In this document: positions 38,560-47,245 of the stretch, in pieces
Position numbering within the stretch: position 1 is the first letter of the stretch
Layout of the letters: each line of letters begins with the position of its first letter
Assembly: GCF_001426755.1 (NCBI RefSeq)
Contig: NZ_LMFJ01000002.1
Coordinates: 283,954 to 347,953, forward strand
Source of the DNA: Aeromicrobium sp. Root495
GTDB lineage: Bacteria; Actinomycetota; Actinomycetes; Propionibacteriales; Nocardioidaceae
Direction: 5' to 3'
Length of the DNA stretch: 64,000 bases
The notes under the pieces: generated by a model
Seen by the model: the letters and a program-made list of their open reading frames with translations, nothing else
The model's database searches: none
What the model was told of the DNA's origin: nothing
Position numbers and translations under genes: made by a program

Positions 38560-39702
38560 TCAGCTCTGCAGTCGGACCGGCATGATCAGGTACCGGAAGG
38601 CCGCATCGGGCTCGGCACCGATCTCGGGGACGCCCGAGATGGCTGCCGGCTTGGTGTGCTGCGTGAACGACAGGTGCACGACCGGCTCGGACATGACGCC
38701 GAGTCCCTCGAGCAGGTACGTGGGGTTGAAGCCGATCGAGATGTCGTTGCCGTTGATGGTGGCCTCGACCGACTCCGAGGCCTGGGCCTCGTCGCCGCTG
38801 CCCGCCTCGAGCAGCAGGACACCGTCGGAGAACGTGAGGCGGACCGGGGTGTTGCGCTCGGCCACGAGGGCGACGCGCTTCACGGAGTCGACGAAGTCGG
38901 CGGTGCGCACGTAGGCCACCGTCTCAGCCTGGGCCTGGAAGAGCTGGCGCACCCGCGGGAAGTCGCCCTCGAGCAGACGCGTGGTGGTGCGACGCGTGCC
39001 GTTGCCGACCACGCCCTCGAAGCCGATGAGGCCGTCGCCGGCGTCGCCCGAGGAGACGGCGATGGTGACCGCGCTGCCCGAGACGAGCGAGCGGGCCGTG
39101 TCGTTGAGGACGCGGGCCGGGACGAGGGCCTGGGCCGAGAGGTCGCTCTTCTCCGGCGACCAGCCCAGCTCACGCAGGCTCGCCCGGAACCGGTCGGTGG
39201 CCATGAGCGAGATGGAGGATCCCTCGAGCTCGAGACGGACACCCGTGAGCAGCGGCAGCATCTCGTCGCGACCGGCGGCGGCGCTCGCCTGCTGGACCGC
39301 GGTGGAGAAGTCGTCGGCCTTGACCGTGCCCGAGGCCGTGGGCATGGTCGGGAGCTGCGGGTATTCCTCGACCGGCATGGTCTGCAGGCTGAAGCGGGCG
39401 CTGCCGCACACGACCTGGACCTTGGTGCCCTCGAGCGAGACGTCGATGGGCTTGGTGGGGAGCGACTTGACGATCTCGGCGAGCAGCCGGCCCGAGACGA
39501 GGGCGCGACCTTCGTCGGCCACCTCCGCCGGGAGCGTGGCGCGCGTGGAGGTCTCGTAGTCGAAGCCCGAGAGCGTGAGGCCGTCGGACGTGGTCTCGAT
39601 CAGGAGTCCGGCGAGGACGGGGACGCTGGGGCGGTGCGGCAGGCTCCGCGCGGTCCAGGCGACGGCGTCGGCGAACGTGTCGCGGTCGATGCGGAATTTC
39701 AC
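38560..39702 (-). CDS. dnaN: DNA polymerase III beta sliding clamp
   Basis: 380-residue clamp that encircles DNA and tethers the replicase. N-terminus MKFRIDRDTFADAVAWTARS, mid-part LMATDRFRASLRELGW and C-terminal YLIMPVRLQS (the peptide-binding pocket end) are diagnostic. GTG start with AAAGG upstream. It lies downstream of oriC and dnaA on the same strand. Confidence 0.97.
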   Translation of the reverse strand: MKFRIDRDTFADAVAWTARSLPHRPSVPVLAGLLIETTSDGLTLSGFDYETSTRATLPAEVADEGRALVSGRLLAEIVKSLPTKPIDVSLEGTKVQVVCGSARFSLQTMPVEEYPQLPTMPTASGTVKADDFSTAVQQASAAAGRDEMLPLLTGVRLELEGSSISLMATDRFRASLRELGWSPEKSDLSAQALVPARVLNDTARSLVSGSAVTIAVSSGDAGDGLIGFEGVVGNGTRRTTTRLLEGDFPRVRQLFQAQAETVAYVRTADFVDSVKRVALVAERNTPVRLTFSDGVLLLEAGSGDEAQASESVEATINGNDISIGFNPTYLLEGLGVMSEPVVHLSFTQHTKPAAISGVPEIGAEPDAAFRYLIMPVRLQS

Positions 39703-39808
39703 GAACGAGAGCCTTTCGGAAGGACGGTGCTTTCAGGCACGGGAACCGTCGGGATGAATCCTGCCACGGCAGGGGGCACGGAGGTAGGGCGGGAGAGCGC
39801 GGGACGGA

Positions 39809-40058
39809 CTGTCCACACACAGGGCTCCCGGTGATCTTCTACGAGGCTTCGGACATGTATCTCTGTCGTCGTAGTAGTAGCCACTGTGGAAACGGTGGAC
39901 AACCGGTGTCTGCGCAGGTCAGAGGCTGTTCTGGCCGGTGGACGACGTGTGGGCCGCGTTGAGGACGCCTCCCCGTGCCCTGTGGACGTCCAGCGGTCGT
40001 TCACATCGCGTTCACACGAACGTCTCCGGTTTCCACCTCTACTTGAGACTTTCCCACA
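39809..40058. other. oriC: Replication origin oriC: DnaA boxes and DnaA-trio
   Basis: The 469-bp dnaN-dnaA gap contains DnaA-box-like sites CTGTCCACA (39809-39817), TGTGGAAAC (39885-39893), GGTGGACAA (39894-39902; reverse TTGTCCACC), TCGTTCACA (39997-40005) and TTTCCCACA (40050-40058). Read on the minus strand, TTGTCCACC-GTTTCCACA-GTGG-CTACTACTAC matches the order box-box-GC spacer-DnaA-trio of the B. subtilis unwinding element; the trio is TAGTAGTAG at 39872-39880. Confidence 0.75.
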
Positions 40059-40096
40059 GGCTCGTCCCCAGGTGTGTACGACGGATCGACGCACAA

Positions 40097-40128
40097 CGAC
40101 GCCCTCCGGAGCGTGCCGGAGGGCGTCG
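40097..40128 (-). terminator. dnaA terminator hairpin
   Basis: Perfect 13-bp stem CGACGCCCTCCGG/CCGGAGGGCGTCG with 6-nt loop AGCGTG, 43 bp after the dnaA stop. It separates dnaA transcription from the oriC boxes. Confidence 0.8.
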
Positions 40129-40171
40129 AGGCAGGGTCGGGACGAGGTGGCGAGGGCCGAGGACACGGACC

Positions 40172-41656
40172 TCAGGCCTGCCGGGCCTGCTGCTTGATGC
40201 GGTTGGTCAGCTCGGTGACCTGGTTGTAGACGGCGTGCTTCTCCGCCATGAGCTTGCGGATCTTGCGCTCGGCGTGCATCACGGTGGTGTGGTCGCGGCC
40301 GCCGAAGGCCTTGCCGATGTCGGGCAGGGACATGGGCGTGAGCTCGCGGCACAGGTACATGGCGATCTGGCGGGCCAGGACGAGGTCGCGGCTGCGGCTC
40401 GTGCTGCACAGCTCGTCGATGGTGAACTCGGAGTACGCCGCGGTCTGCGCCATGATGACCGGTCCCGAGATCTCGGGCTCCTCGCCCTCGGCGACCAGGT
40501 CCTTGAGGACGATCTGCGCCAGCTGGAGGTCGACCGTGGTGCCCTGCAGGTTGGCGAACGCCGTGGCACGGATGAGCGCGCCCTCGAGCTCGCGGATGTT
40601 GGTCTGCACCTTGCTCGCGATGAACTCGAGCACGTCGGCGGGTGCGGTGAGCTGCTCCGACGCGGCCTTCTTGCGCAGGATGGCGATGCGGGTCTCGAGG
40701 TCGGGCGGCAGCATCTCGGTCTGCAGACCCCACTCGAACCGGTTGCGCAGCCGGTCCTCGAGCGTCTTGAGCAGCTTGGGCGGCCGGTCCGACGTCATCA
40801 CGATCTGCTTGTTCTCGTTGTGCAGCGCGTTGAAGGTGTGGAAGAACTCCTCCTGCGTCGACTCCTTGCCCTCGAGGAACTGGATGTCGTCGACGAGCAG
40901 GACGTCGATCTCGCGGTACTTGCGACGCAGCGCGGCCGTGCGGTTCTCACCGATGGCGTTGATGACGTCGTTGGTGAACTCCTCGCTGTTGACGTAGCGG
41001 ACGCGCGAGGAGGGGTAGAGGTTGAGCACGTAGTGGCCGATGGCGTGCAGGAGGTGGGTCTTCCCCAGTCCGGACTCACCGTGGATGACCAGCGGGTTGT
41101 ACGCCTTGCCGGGTGCCTCGGCTGCCGCGACTGCAGCCGCGTGGGCGAAGCGGTTGGACGAGCCGATGACGAAGTTCTCGAAGAGGTAGCGCGGGTTGAG
41201 GCGTGCCTCGGCGGCGTTGCCGACCCGGGCGGGCGCGACGGCCGGCGCCGTGGCCCAGCTGGGCACGAAGTCGTCGACGTCGTCGTCGTCCTCGGTCTCC
41301 ACCGGGGCGGCGTCGCGCGGCATCACGGTGGAGAGCGTGGAGTGGTGGTCCTTGGAGGAGGTGGAGGTGCTGTCGTCGGAGGAGCCGCGGGGCGACTGCA
41401 GGTCGGGCTCGATGGTGACGACGAGCCTCGTGTCGGCCCCGAGTTTGCTGCTCAGGGCGTGCTCGAGGGCGGGACGGACCCTGGACTCGATGTGCCGGCG
41501 CGTGATCTCGTCGGGCACGGCCACGATGAGGAGACCGCCGTGGAGGCTGAGCGGCTGCGCGGAGTAGACCCAGACCCGGCCGCTGTTCCCGAGCGTGTCG
41601 ATCGCGTCGCTCCACACCTGTGAAAGGTCGGGCTCACTGTCGACAGCATCGGTCAT
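40172..41656 (-). CDS. dnaA: Chromosomal replication initiator DnaA
   Basis: 494-residue AAA+ initiator that binds DnaA boxes and melts oriC. Domain I at the N-terminus, a disordered acidic domain II, AAA+ domain with Walker A GESGLGKTHLLHA and Walker B DVLLVDDIQFL, and domain IV with the DNA-binding GGRDHTTVMHAERKI. ATG 41656 is preferred over ATG 41665 because GAGAGG stands 9 nt before it but directly abuts the upstream ATG. Confidence 0.97.
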   Translation of the reverse strand: MTDAVDSEPDLSQVWSDAIDTLGNSGRVWVYSAQPLSLHGGLLIVAVPDEITRRHIESRVRPALEHALSSKLGADTRLVVTIEPDLQSPRGSSDDSTSTSSKDHHSTLSTVMPRDAAPVETEDDDDVDDFVPSWATAPAVAPARVGNAAEARLNPRYLFENFVIGSSNRFAHAAAVAAAEAPGKAYNPLVIHGESGLGKTHLLHAIGHYVLNLYPSSRVRYVNSEEFTNDVINAIGENRTAALRRKYREIDVLLVDDIQFLEGKESTQEEFFHTFNALHNENKQIVMTSDRPPKLLKTLEDRLRNRFEWGLQTEMLPPDLETRIAILRKKAASEQLTAPADVLEFIASKVQTNIRELEGALIRATAFANLQGTTVDLQLAQIVLKDLVAEGEEPEISGPVIMAQTAAYSEFTIDELCSTSRSRDLVLARQIAMYLCRELTPMSLPDIGKAFGGRDHTTVMHAERKIRKLMAEKHAVYNQVTELTNRIKQQARQA

Positions 41657-41684
41657 GCCGGGCATCCTCTCGGGTTGGGCTCAC

Positions 41685-41749
41685 TTGTTCACATCGTTGT
41701 CCACAAGTTGTGCATGCACGGGACCGCCCGACGAGACCGCTGTGGAAAA
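41685..41749. promoter_or_regulatory. DnaA boxes upstream of dnaA
   Basis: TTGTTCACA (41685-41693), the exact actinobacterial consensus TTGTCCACA (41697-41705) and inverted TGTGGAAAA (41741-41749) lie between the dnaA start and its predicted promoter. Likely autoregulatory sites, or an accessory part of the origin. Confidence 0.7.
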
Positions 41750-41764
41750 GTGGATACCGGCGCG

Positions 41765-41794
41765 ACGCTAGCAGCGCCCAGGGGGGCGGATCAA
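41765..41794 (-). promoter_or_regulatory. Candidate dnaA promoter
   Basis: Minus-strand TTGATC (41794-41789) and TAGCGT (41770-41765) are 18 bp apart. The predicted start site, near 41758, lies just before the DnaA boxes and gives a leader of about 100 nt. Confidence 0.55.
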
Positions 41795-41871
41795 GCCGTT
41801 CGGGAGATGATCCGGTTACGTTACGGCGTGTCGTGTGGACCGGTGATGGGGCATGGGTTAGGAACATGAGT

Positions 41872-41900
41872 TTGACCGTCCCCCAGGGTCCCCGTACCGT
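41872..41900 (+). promoter_or_regulatory. Candidate rpmH promoter
   Basis: TTGACC (41872-41877) and TACCGT (41895-41900) with 17-bp spacing, a good SigA-type promoter. It faces away from the dnaA promoter; the leader to rpmH is about 100 nt. Confidence 0.65.
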
Positions 41901-42005
41901 AGGGTGGTCGCCCCGCGACACCTGCCGCATACCCACAGCTGTGTGAATCTCTGTGGGTGAGCGGTGGCCGTCGAACGGCCCGTCCCGATCCGTGAGGAAG
42001 AACTC

Positions 42006-42143
42006 GTGAGCAAGCGCACTTTCCAGCCCAACAACCGCCGTCGTGCCAAGAAGCACGGCTTCCGTCTCCGCATGCGTACGCGTGCGGGCCGAGCCATCCT
42101 GGGCGACCGTCGTCGCAAGGGCCGCGCCAAGCTCTCTGCCTGA
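42006..42143 (+). CDS. rpmH: 50S ribosomal protein L34
   Basis: 45-residue basic protein beginning [20 protein letters not shown] and ending GRAKLSA. GTG start preceded by GAGGAAGAACTC. First gene of the conserved rpmH-rnpA-yidD-yidC-khpB-rsmG-parAB run. The overlapping reading frame starting at 42043 is not real. Confidence 0.97.
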   Translation: MSKRTFQPNNRRRAKKHGFRLRMRTRAGRAILGDRRRKGRAKLSA

Positions 42144-42146
42144 GCC

Positions 42147-42503
42147 TTGCTCGGTCGCGTCCACCGCATGCGCGACAGCCAGGACTTTGCCCTGGCGGTG
42201 CGTCGCGGCACCAAGGCGGCGCAACCCACCCTCGTGTGCCATGTGGTTCCCGGAACCGGCGGACTGACGTCCGTCGGTTTCGTCGTGTCCAAGCAGGTGG
42301 GCCCGGCCGTCGTGCGGAGCCAGGTGAAGCGTCGTTTGCGGCACCTGATGCGCGATCGGCTCGACCTCGTCCCGCCCGGCTCTCGTGTGGTCGTGCGTGC
42401 TCTGCCAGCCTCGTCCGGTGCAGATTCCTCGACACTCGCGGAGCATCTCGACGTCGCCCTGGTGAAGGCCGGCTCCCGGTCCCGCACGCGGAGCGACGCA
42501 TGA
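42147..42503 (+). CDS. rnpA: Ribonuclease P protein component
   Basis: 118-residue protein subunit that, with RnpB RNA, matures tRNA 5' ends. The RNR motif region reads [15 protein letters not shown]. The TTG start gives [21 protein letters not shown], matching the family N-terminus; the ATG at 42168 would cut it. Only 3 bp after rpmH; the stop overlaps yidD (ATGA). Confidence 0.94.
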   Translation: MLGRVHRMRDSQDFALAVRRGTKAAQPTLVCHVVPGTGGLTSVGFVVSKQVGPAVVRSQVKRRLRHLMRDRLDLVPPGSRVVVRALPASSGADSSTLAEHLDVALVKAGSRSRTRSDA

Positions 42504-42781
42504 GGACCGTCCTGGTGGCGCTGCTCAAGGCCTACCGGTTCGCCATCAGTCCGCTCTACGGCCAGGTGTGCCGGTACCACCCCACCTGCTCGGCCTACGC
42601 GCTCGAGGCGGTGGAGACCCACGGAGCCCTGCGCGGCTCGTGGCTCGCCGCCCGCCGGCTCGGTCGGTGCCACCCGTGGGCCGCCGGGGGTTACGATCCG
42701 GTGCCGGCCTCACGACAGACCTCCACCCCCGAGCCCGGCTCGGTCCCATCCACCACAGGAGAAGCATGTTCGGCTTCCTAG
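42500..42781 (+). CDS. yidD: Membrane protein insertion efficiency factor YidD
   Basis: 93 residues. Core [20 protein letters not shown] and [18 protein letters not shown] are diagnostic of this small membrane-associated factor that aids YidC. The C-terminus runs on as a Ser/Thr/Pro tail that reads through the yidC ribosome-binding site and 16 bp into yidC, coupling the two genes. Confidence 0.92.
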   Translation: MRTVLVALLKAYRFAISPLYGQVCRYHPTCSAYALEAVETHGALRGSWLAARRLGRCHPWAAGGYDPVPASRQTSTPEPGSVPSTTGEACSAS

Positions 42782-43728
42782 GCGACATCGGCTCGGCCAT
42801 CATGACGCCGCTCTACTACGCGGTGTCGGCCGTGCTCATCGCATGGCACAACGTCGTCGACCGGATCCCCGGGATCTCCGACGGCTGGGTGTGGGTGCTC
42901 TCCATCGTGGGCCTCACGGTGACCATCCGTACGCTGCTCATCCCGCTGTTCGTGAAGCAGATCAAGAGCAGCCGCAACATGCAGCTCCTGCAGCCGCAGA
43001 TCCGCGAGCTCCAGAAGAAGTACGCGCACGACCGGGAGAAGCTCACCCAGGAGCAGATGAAGCTCTGGAAGGAGACGGGCACCAACCCGTTCGCCTCCTG
43101 CCTGCCGATCCTGGCCCAGATGCCGGTCTTCTTCGCGCTGTTCCGCGTGATCGACCAGGCCGCCAAGGCCAAGCCCGACAGTCTCGAGACCGGCGTCCGC
43201 GGCTTCTTCAACGTCGACTACGTGCGCTCGCTGCAGGACGCCACGATCTTCAACGCCAAGATCGCCGACACCTTCCAGAGCACCGACCTGCTCGAGGTGC
43301 GCATCCTGGCGGCGGCTCTCGTGGTCATCATGTGTGCCACGCAGTTCACCACGCAGCGCCAGCTCATGAGCAAGAACATGCCGGCCGACGCCCTGAGCGG
43401 CCCGTATGCCCAGCAGCAGAAGATGCTCCTCTACATCCTGCCGTTCGTGTTCGCCATCAGCGGCGTGCTGTTCCCGGTGGGTGTGCTCGTCTACTGGGTC
43501 ACCACGAACCTCTGGACCATGGGTCAGCAGTTCTACGTCATCCGCAACAACCCGGCGCCCGGGACCCCCGCCTTCAAGGCGAAGCAGGATCGCGACAAGA
43601 AGCACGGCAAGAACGTCGTCGAGGACCCGCTGAAGGATCTCGAGACCCCGCAGGAGAAGCCGAAGCCGCGTCAGCAGCCCAAGAAGCAGACGCGCGACCA
43701 GCGAAAGAAGAAGGGTGGTCAGCGATGA
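42766..43728 (+). CDS. yidC: Membrane protein insertase YidC
   Basis: 320-residue Oxa1-type insertase with about five membrane helices, including [20 protein letters not shown] and [18 protein letters not shown]. The coiled-coil loop [20 protein letters not shown] is typical. No large periplasmic domain, as in Gram-positives. The C-terminus is Lys/Gln-rich, probably ribosome-contacting. AGGAGAAG lies before ATG 42766; the stop overlaps khpB. Confidence 0.95.
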   Translation: MFGFLGDIGSAIMTPLYYAVSAVLIAWHNVVDRIPGISDGWVWVLSIVGLTVTIRTLLIPLFVKQIKSSRNMQLLQPQIRELQKKYAHDREKLTQEQMKLWKETGTNPFASCLPILAQMPVFFALFRVIDQAAKAKPDSLETGVRGFFNVDYVRSLQDATIFNAKIADTFQSTDLLEVRILAAALVVIMCATQFTTQRQLMSKNMPADALSGPYAQQQKMLLYILPFVFAISGVLFPVGVLVYWVTTNLWTMGQQFYVIRNNPAPGTPAFKAKQDRDKKHGKNVVEDPLKDLETPQEKPKPRQQPKKQTRDQRKKKGGQR

Positions 43729-44255
43729 CCGAGGTGAACAAGCTCGAGGCTGAGGGCGACGTCGCAGCAGACTTCCTCGAGGAGCTGCTCGACATCGCAG
43801 ACCTCGACGGCGACATCGACATGGACGTCGACGGCGATCGGGCCGCCGTCTCCATCGTCGGCGGGAACCGTCTCGACCATCTCGTGGGACGCGGCGGTGA
43901 GGTCCTCGACGCCCTCCAGGAGCTGACGCGCCTGGCTGTCTACCGTGAGACCGGCGAGCGCTCGAGGCTCATGCTCGACATCGCCGGTCACCGGGCAGCC
44001 CGTCGTGAGGAGCTCGAAGGTGTGGCGCGCGAGGCGATCGCCACGGTCGAGTCCACGGGCGAGCCGCTGGCGCTGTCGGCCATGTCGGCGTTCGAGCGCA
44101 AGGTCGTGCACGACGCCGTGGCCGACGCCGGGCTCGTGAGCGAGTCCGAGGGCACCGAGAAGAACCGGCACGTCGTGATCCACCCGGCGTCCGCATCGTC
44201 GTCTGAGTCCGCCGGCGCCGAGACGCAGACCGACGAGCCCAGCGTGGCCGAGTGA
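43725..44255 (+). CDS. khpB: KhpB/Jag RNA-binding protein (KH + R3H)
   Basis: 176 residues: KH domain with GGNRLDHLVGRGGEVLDALQ and an R3H domain (HRAARREELEGVAREAI, RKVVHDAVADAG). Acidic ends. Binds RNA in partnership with KhpA and affects elongation in other Gram-positives. The family's Jag-N domain is absent. ATGA overlap with yidC. Confidence 0.92.
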   Translation: MTEVNKLEAEGDVAADFLEELLDIADLDGDIDMDVDGDRAAVSIVGGNRLDHLVGRGGEVLDALQELTRLAVYRETGERSRLMLDIAGHRAARREELEGVAREAIATVESTGEPLALSAMSAFERKVVHDAVADAGLVSESEGTEKNRHVVIHPASASSSESAGAETQTDEPSVAE

Positions 44256-44268
44256 GACTCTCGCGCTG

Positions 44269-44892
44269 ATGTTGGTTTCACGTGAAACACCCCCGTCGCC
44301 CGAGGCGGCGGGGGTGTTCGGTTCTCGGCTGTCTGACATGCAACGCTTCGCTGACGTGCTGGCCGGTGACGGTGTCGATCGTGGTCTGATCGGACCCCGT
44401 GAGGTCCCCCGACTCTGGGACCGGCACCTGGTGAACTGCGGCGTCGTGGCCGAACGACTTCCGCAGGGCTGCACCGCGGCCGACGTGGGAACGGGCGCGG
44501 GACTGCCTGGCCTGGTCTGGGCCATCATGCGACCCGACGTGCGCATGACGCTCATCGAGCCCCTGCTGCGGCGGACCACGTTCCTGGACGAGGTGGTGAC
44601 CGAGCTCGGCCTCCAGAACGTCGAGGTGGTGCGCGCGCGAGCGGAGGAGGTCACGGCCTCGTACGACGTCGTGACGGCGCGCGCCGTCGCCGCCCTGGAG
44701 AAGCTGGCCAAGTGGTGCATGCCGCTGGTCGCCCCCGGTGGTGTCCTGCTGGCCCTCAAGGGACGAACTGCTCAGGAGGAGCTGGTGGATGCACGGCGGA
44801 CCATCGGCCGTCTCGGTGGCGGCGATACTGTGATCAGGACCTACGGCGCCGTGGAGGTTCCCACCACCGTCGTCGAGGTCTCCAAGCGATGA
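44269..44892 (+). CDS. rsmG: 16S rRNA (guanine527-N7)-methyltransferase RsmG
   Basis: 207-residue AdoMet enzyme that methylates G527 of 16S rRNA. AdoMet-binding DVGTGAGLPGLVWAI and LIGPREVPRLWDRHLVNC are diagnostic. The N-terminal codons LVSRET are written by the first parS site. The stop overlaps a 19-codon frame leading to parA. Confidence 0.94.
   Translation: MLVSRETPPSPEAAGVFGSRLSDMQRFADVLAGDGVDRGLIGPREVPRLWDRHLVNCGVVAERLPQGCTAADVGTGAGLPGLVWAIMRPDVRMTLIEPLLRRTTFLDEVVTELGLQNVEVVRARAEEVTASYDVVTARAVAALEKLAKWCMPLVAPGGVLLALKGRTAQEELVDARRTIGRLGGGDTVIRTYGAVEVPTTVVEVSKR
44274..44289. promoter_or_regulatory. parS: parS site 1
   Basis: GGTTTCACGTGAAACA matches the ParB centromere consensus TGTTTCACGTGAAACA at 15 of 16 positions. 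It lies inside the first codons of rsmG. Confidence 0.92.
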
Positions 44893-44948
44893 CGATGTTC
44901 CACGTGAAACATCGAACGAAGCTCCATCCGATGAAGGCAGGGCGATGA
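44889..44948 (+). CDS. 19-residue frame bridging rsmG and parA
   Basis: [19 protein letters not shown]. Its ATG overlaps the rsmG stop by 4 nt and its TGA overlaps the parA ATG by 4 nt, so ribosomes could pass from rsmG to parA through it. Residues FHVKH are encoded by the second parS site. It may be only a coupling device; no function for the peptide is known. Confidence 0.4.
   Translation: MTMFHVKHRTKLHPMKAGR
44896..44911. promoter_or_regulatory. parS: parS site 2
   Basis: TGTTCCACGTGAAACA, one mismatch to consensus, between rsmG and parA. With site 1 it places the partition centromere about 4-5 kb from oriC. Confidence 0.93.
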
Positions 44949-45874
44949 CGCACCCGACCGTGGACGACAGCACGCCTCTGGCGGCTGAGGCGCGTGACCA
45001 TGTGGACCTGGCGCAGCGCGTCTCGTCGACGACCGTGCTGCCGCGACCGTCGAGCACGCGCATCTTCGTGGTGGCCAACCAGAAGGGTGGCGTGGGCAAG
45101 ACCACGACCACGGTGAACATCGCGGCCGGACTGGCCAGCAAGGGCCTGCGGGTCCTGGTCATCGACCTCGACCCCCAGGGGAACGCTTCCACCGCGCTCA
45201 ACATCGAGCACACCGAGGGAACGCCTGGCGTGTACGAAGCACTCGTCGACGGCACGGATCTCGACGAGCTGGTGCGACCGTGCCCCGACCTGCCCAACCT
45301 CACGGTGCTTCCGGCCTCCATCGACCTGGCCGGCGCCGAGATCGAGCTGGTCTCGCTCGTGGCCCGCGAGACCCGGCTCGACAAGGCACTCCAGGCCTAC
45401 CTGGCGGAGTGCGCCGAGGCGGGCGACCGCATCGACTACGTCCTGATCGACTGCCCGCCCTCGCTCGGGCTCCTCACCGTCAACGCCATGGTGGCGGGGC
45501 GTGAGGTCCTCATCCCCATCCAGTGCGAGTACTACGCGCTGGAGGGACTGGGTCAGCTGGTGCGCAACATCGACCTCGTGCGGACGCACCTCAACAAGTC
45601 GCTCGAGGTCACGACGATCCTCCTCACCATGTACGACGCCCGCACGCGGCTCTCCGCGGGTGTGGCCGACGAGGTGCGATCACACTTCGGGCCCAAGGTG
45701 CTGAAGACCGCCATCCCGCGCTCGGTCCGCATCTCCGAGGCCCCCAGCTATCAGCAGACGGTGCTCACCTACGACCCCTCGTCGTCGGGTGCACTCTCCT
45801 ACCTCGAGGCCGCTCGGGAGATCGCCCAGGCAGCTCCGGCGGCCGGCCCCACGACGAACGGAAGGTCCCTCTGA
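44945..45874 (+). CDS. parA: Chromosome partitioning ATPase ParA
   Basis: 309-residue deviant-Walker ATPase. [34 protein letters not shown] and [19 protein letters not shown] are diagnostic. A polar N-terminal extension of about 38 residues precedes the domain. It moves ParB-parS complexes over the nucleoid. The stop overlaps the parB start (TGATG). Confidence 0.96.
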   Translation: MTHPTVDDSTPLAAEARDHVDLAQRVSSTTVLPRPSSTRIFVVANQKGGVGKTTTTVNIAAGLASKGLRVLVIDLDPQGNASTALNIEHTEGTPGVYEALVDGTDLDELVRPCPDLPNLTVLPASIDLAGAEIELVSLVARETRLDKALQAYLAECAEAGDRIDYVLIDCPPSLGLLTVNAMVAGREVLIPIQCEYYALEGLGQLVRNIDLVRTHLNKSLEVTTILLTMYDARTRLSAGVADEVRSHFGPKVLKTAIPRSVRISEAPSYQQTVLTYDPSSSGALSYLEAAREIAQAAPAAGPTTNGRSL

Positions 45875-46779
45875 TGGCAGCACGACGTGGACTCGGGCGT
45901 GGCCTCGAGTCACTGATCCCCGCCTCGCCCGCCGCGGCCCAGGAGAGCGGCCTGCAGGAGGTGGACGGCGCGCGGTTCGCCGAGCTGCCCGTCACGTCCA
46001 TCCGGCCCAACCCGCGTCAGCCGCGCACGGTCTTCGACGAGCAGGACATGGCCGAGCTCGTGCACTCGATCCAGGAGATCGGGCTCCTCCAGCCCATCGT
46101 GGTGCGGCCCACCGGCGACGACGGCTACGAGCTCATCATGGGCGAGCGCCGGTGGCGCGCCCACCAGAAGGCCGGGCTCGAGACCATCGGGGCCATCGTC
46201 CGTGAGACCACTGACGAGGACCTCCTGCGTGACGCCCTGCTGGAGAACCTGCACCGCTCGCAGCTCAACCCGCTCGAGGAGGCGGCTGCGTACGAGCAGC
46301 TCCTGCGCGACTTCGGCTGCACGCAGGACGAGCTGGCCGAGCGCCTCGGGCGATCACGTCCGCAGGTCACCAACACCATCCGTCTGCTCAAGCTCTCGCC
46401 CGCGGTGCAGCGCCGGGTGGCGGCCGGCGTGCTGTCCGCCGGTCACGCTCGGGCCCTGCTGAGCGTCACCGACTCCGAGGTGCAGGACCGCCTGGCCGGC
46501 CGGGTCGTGGCCGAGGGCATCTCGGTGCGTGCGCTCGAGGAGATCGTGAAGTTCGGAGACAACGGTCCGGCCAGGACAGCTCCCCGCTCGCAGGGGAGGG
46601 GACTCGTGGTGCCGCGGCTGGGCGACGTGGCTGCTCGGCTGTCCGAGCGCTACGACACCCGCGTCAAGGTCGACCTCGGTCGTTCCAAGGGCAAGATCAC
46701 GGTCGAGTTCGCGACGATCGACGACCTCGAGCGCATCGTCGGACTGATGGACCCCAGGACGCCCGAGCAGGGCGACTGA
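45874..46779 (+). CDS. parB: Chromosome partitioning protein ParB
   Basis: 301-residue CTPase clamp that loads at parS. N-terminal [13 protein letters not shown] box for ParA contact, CTP-binding [12 protein letters not shown] and [14 protein letters not shown], helix-turn-helix [20 protein letters not shown], and a C-terminal dimerisation domain. Followed by an AT-rich island and a long terminator. Confidence 0.96.
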   Translation: MAARRGLGRGLESLIPASPAAAQESGLQEVDGARFAELPVTSIRPNPRQPRTVFDEQDMAELVHSIQEIGLLQPIVVRPTGDDGYELIMGERRWRAHQKAGLETIGAIVRETTDEDLLRDALLENLHRSQLNPLEEAAAYEQLLRDFGCTQDELAERLGRSRPQVTNTIRLLKLSPAVQRRVAAGVLSAGHARALLSVTDSEVQDRLAGRVVAEGISVRALEEIVKFGDNGPARTAPRSQGRGLVVPRLGDVAARLSERYDTRVKVDLGRSKGKITVEFATIDDLERIVGLMDPRTPEQGD

Positions 46780-46809
46780 TCGACAAGTCGACTTATCGTT
46801 AGATAGACC
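46780..46809. other. AT-rich island after parB
   Basis: TCGACAAGTCGA (dyad, 46780-46791) runs into CTTATCGTTAGATAG. Unusually AT-rich for this window. CTTATCGTTA is shared exactly with the island before murJ. Confidence 0.4.
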
Positions 46810-46845
46810 ACGGCCCCGGAATCGCTGCGATTCCGGGGCCGTGGT
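46807..46845. terminator. Bidirectional terminator between parB and trxA
   Basis: Perfect 18-bp stem starting ACCACGGCCCCGGAATCG (46807-46824), 3-nt loop CTG, and the exact complement to 46845. Serves the convergent parB and trxA transcripts. Confidence 0.9.
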
Positions 46846-46861
46846 GTGTGAGAAGAGCTGC

Positions 46862-47188
46862 TCAGGCGACGTACTCGGAGAGCTCCTTGAGCAGGGCCGA
46901 CTTGGGCCGGACGCCCACGATGGACTTCACGAGCTCACCGTTGTTGTAGAGGTTGATGGTCGGCAGACCGGTGACTCGGTACTGGGCGGGCGTGACGGGG
47001 TTGGCGTCGGCGTCCATCTTGACGACCGTGAGGGCGTCGCCCTTCTCGTTGGCGATCTCCTCGAGGATGGGCGACAGCTGACGGCACGGGCCGCACCAGT
47101 CGGCCCAGAAGTCGACGAGCACGGGACCCTCGGCCTTGAGGACCTTCTCCTCGAAGTCGGCGTCGGTGACGGCGGCGATGTCTGCCAT
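46862..47188 (-). CDS. trxA: Thioredoxin
   Basis: 108-residue disulfide reductase with the active site WCGPC in DFWADWCGPCRQLSPI and cis-Pro in VTGLPTINLYNNGE. AAGGAG before ATG. Downstream of thioredoxin reductase trxB (57 bp gap), its electron donor. Confidence 0.97.
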   Translation of the reverse strand: MADIAAVTDADFEEKVLKAEGPVLVDFWADWCGPCRQLSPILEEIANEKGDALTVVKMDADANPVTPAQYRVTGLPTINLYNNGELVKSIVGVRPKSALLKELSEYVA

Positions 47189-47245
47189 GAGTACTCCTTG
47201 TGTGGGGCTTGGGGTTCGGGACGGATCAGAACGAGCGGGGCCGGG

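Noticed and set aside
41657..41665. dnaA start at ATG 41665
   Set aside because: GAGAGG directly abuts this ATG, while it has proper 9-nt spacing to ATG 41656.
42043..42267. 74-codon frame overlapping rpmH and rnpA
   Set aside because: Runs across two well-supported genes in another frame and has no ribosome-binding site.
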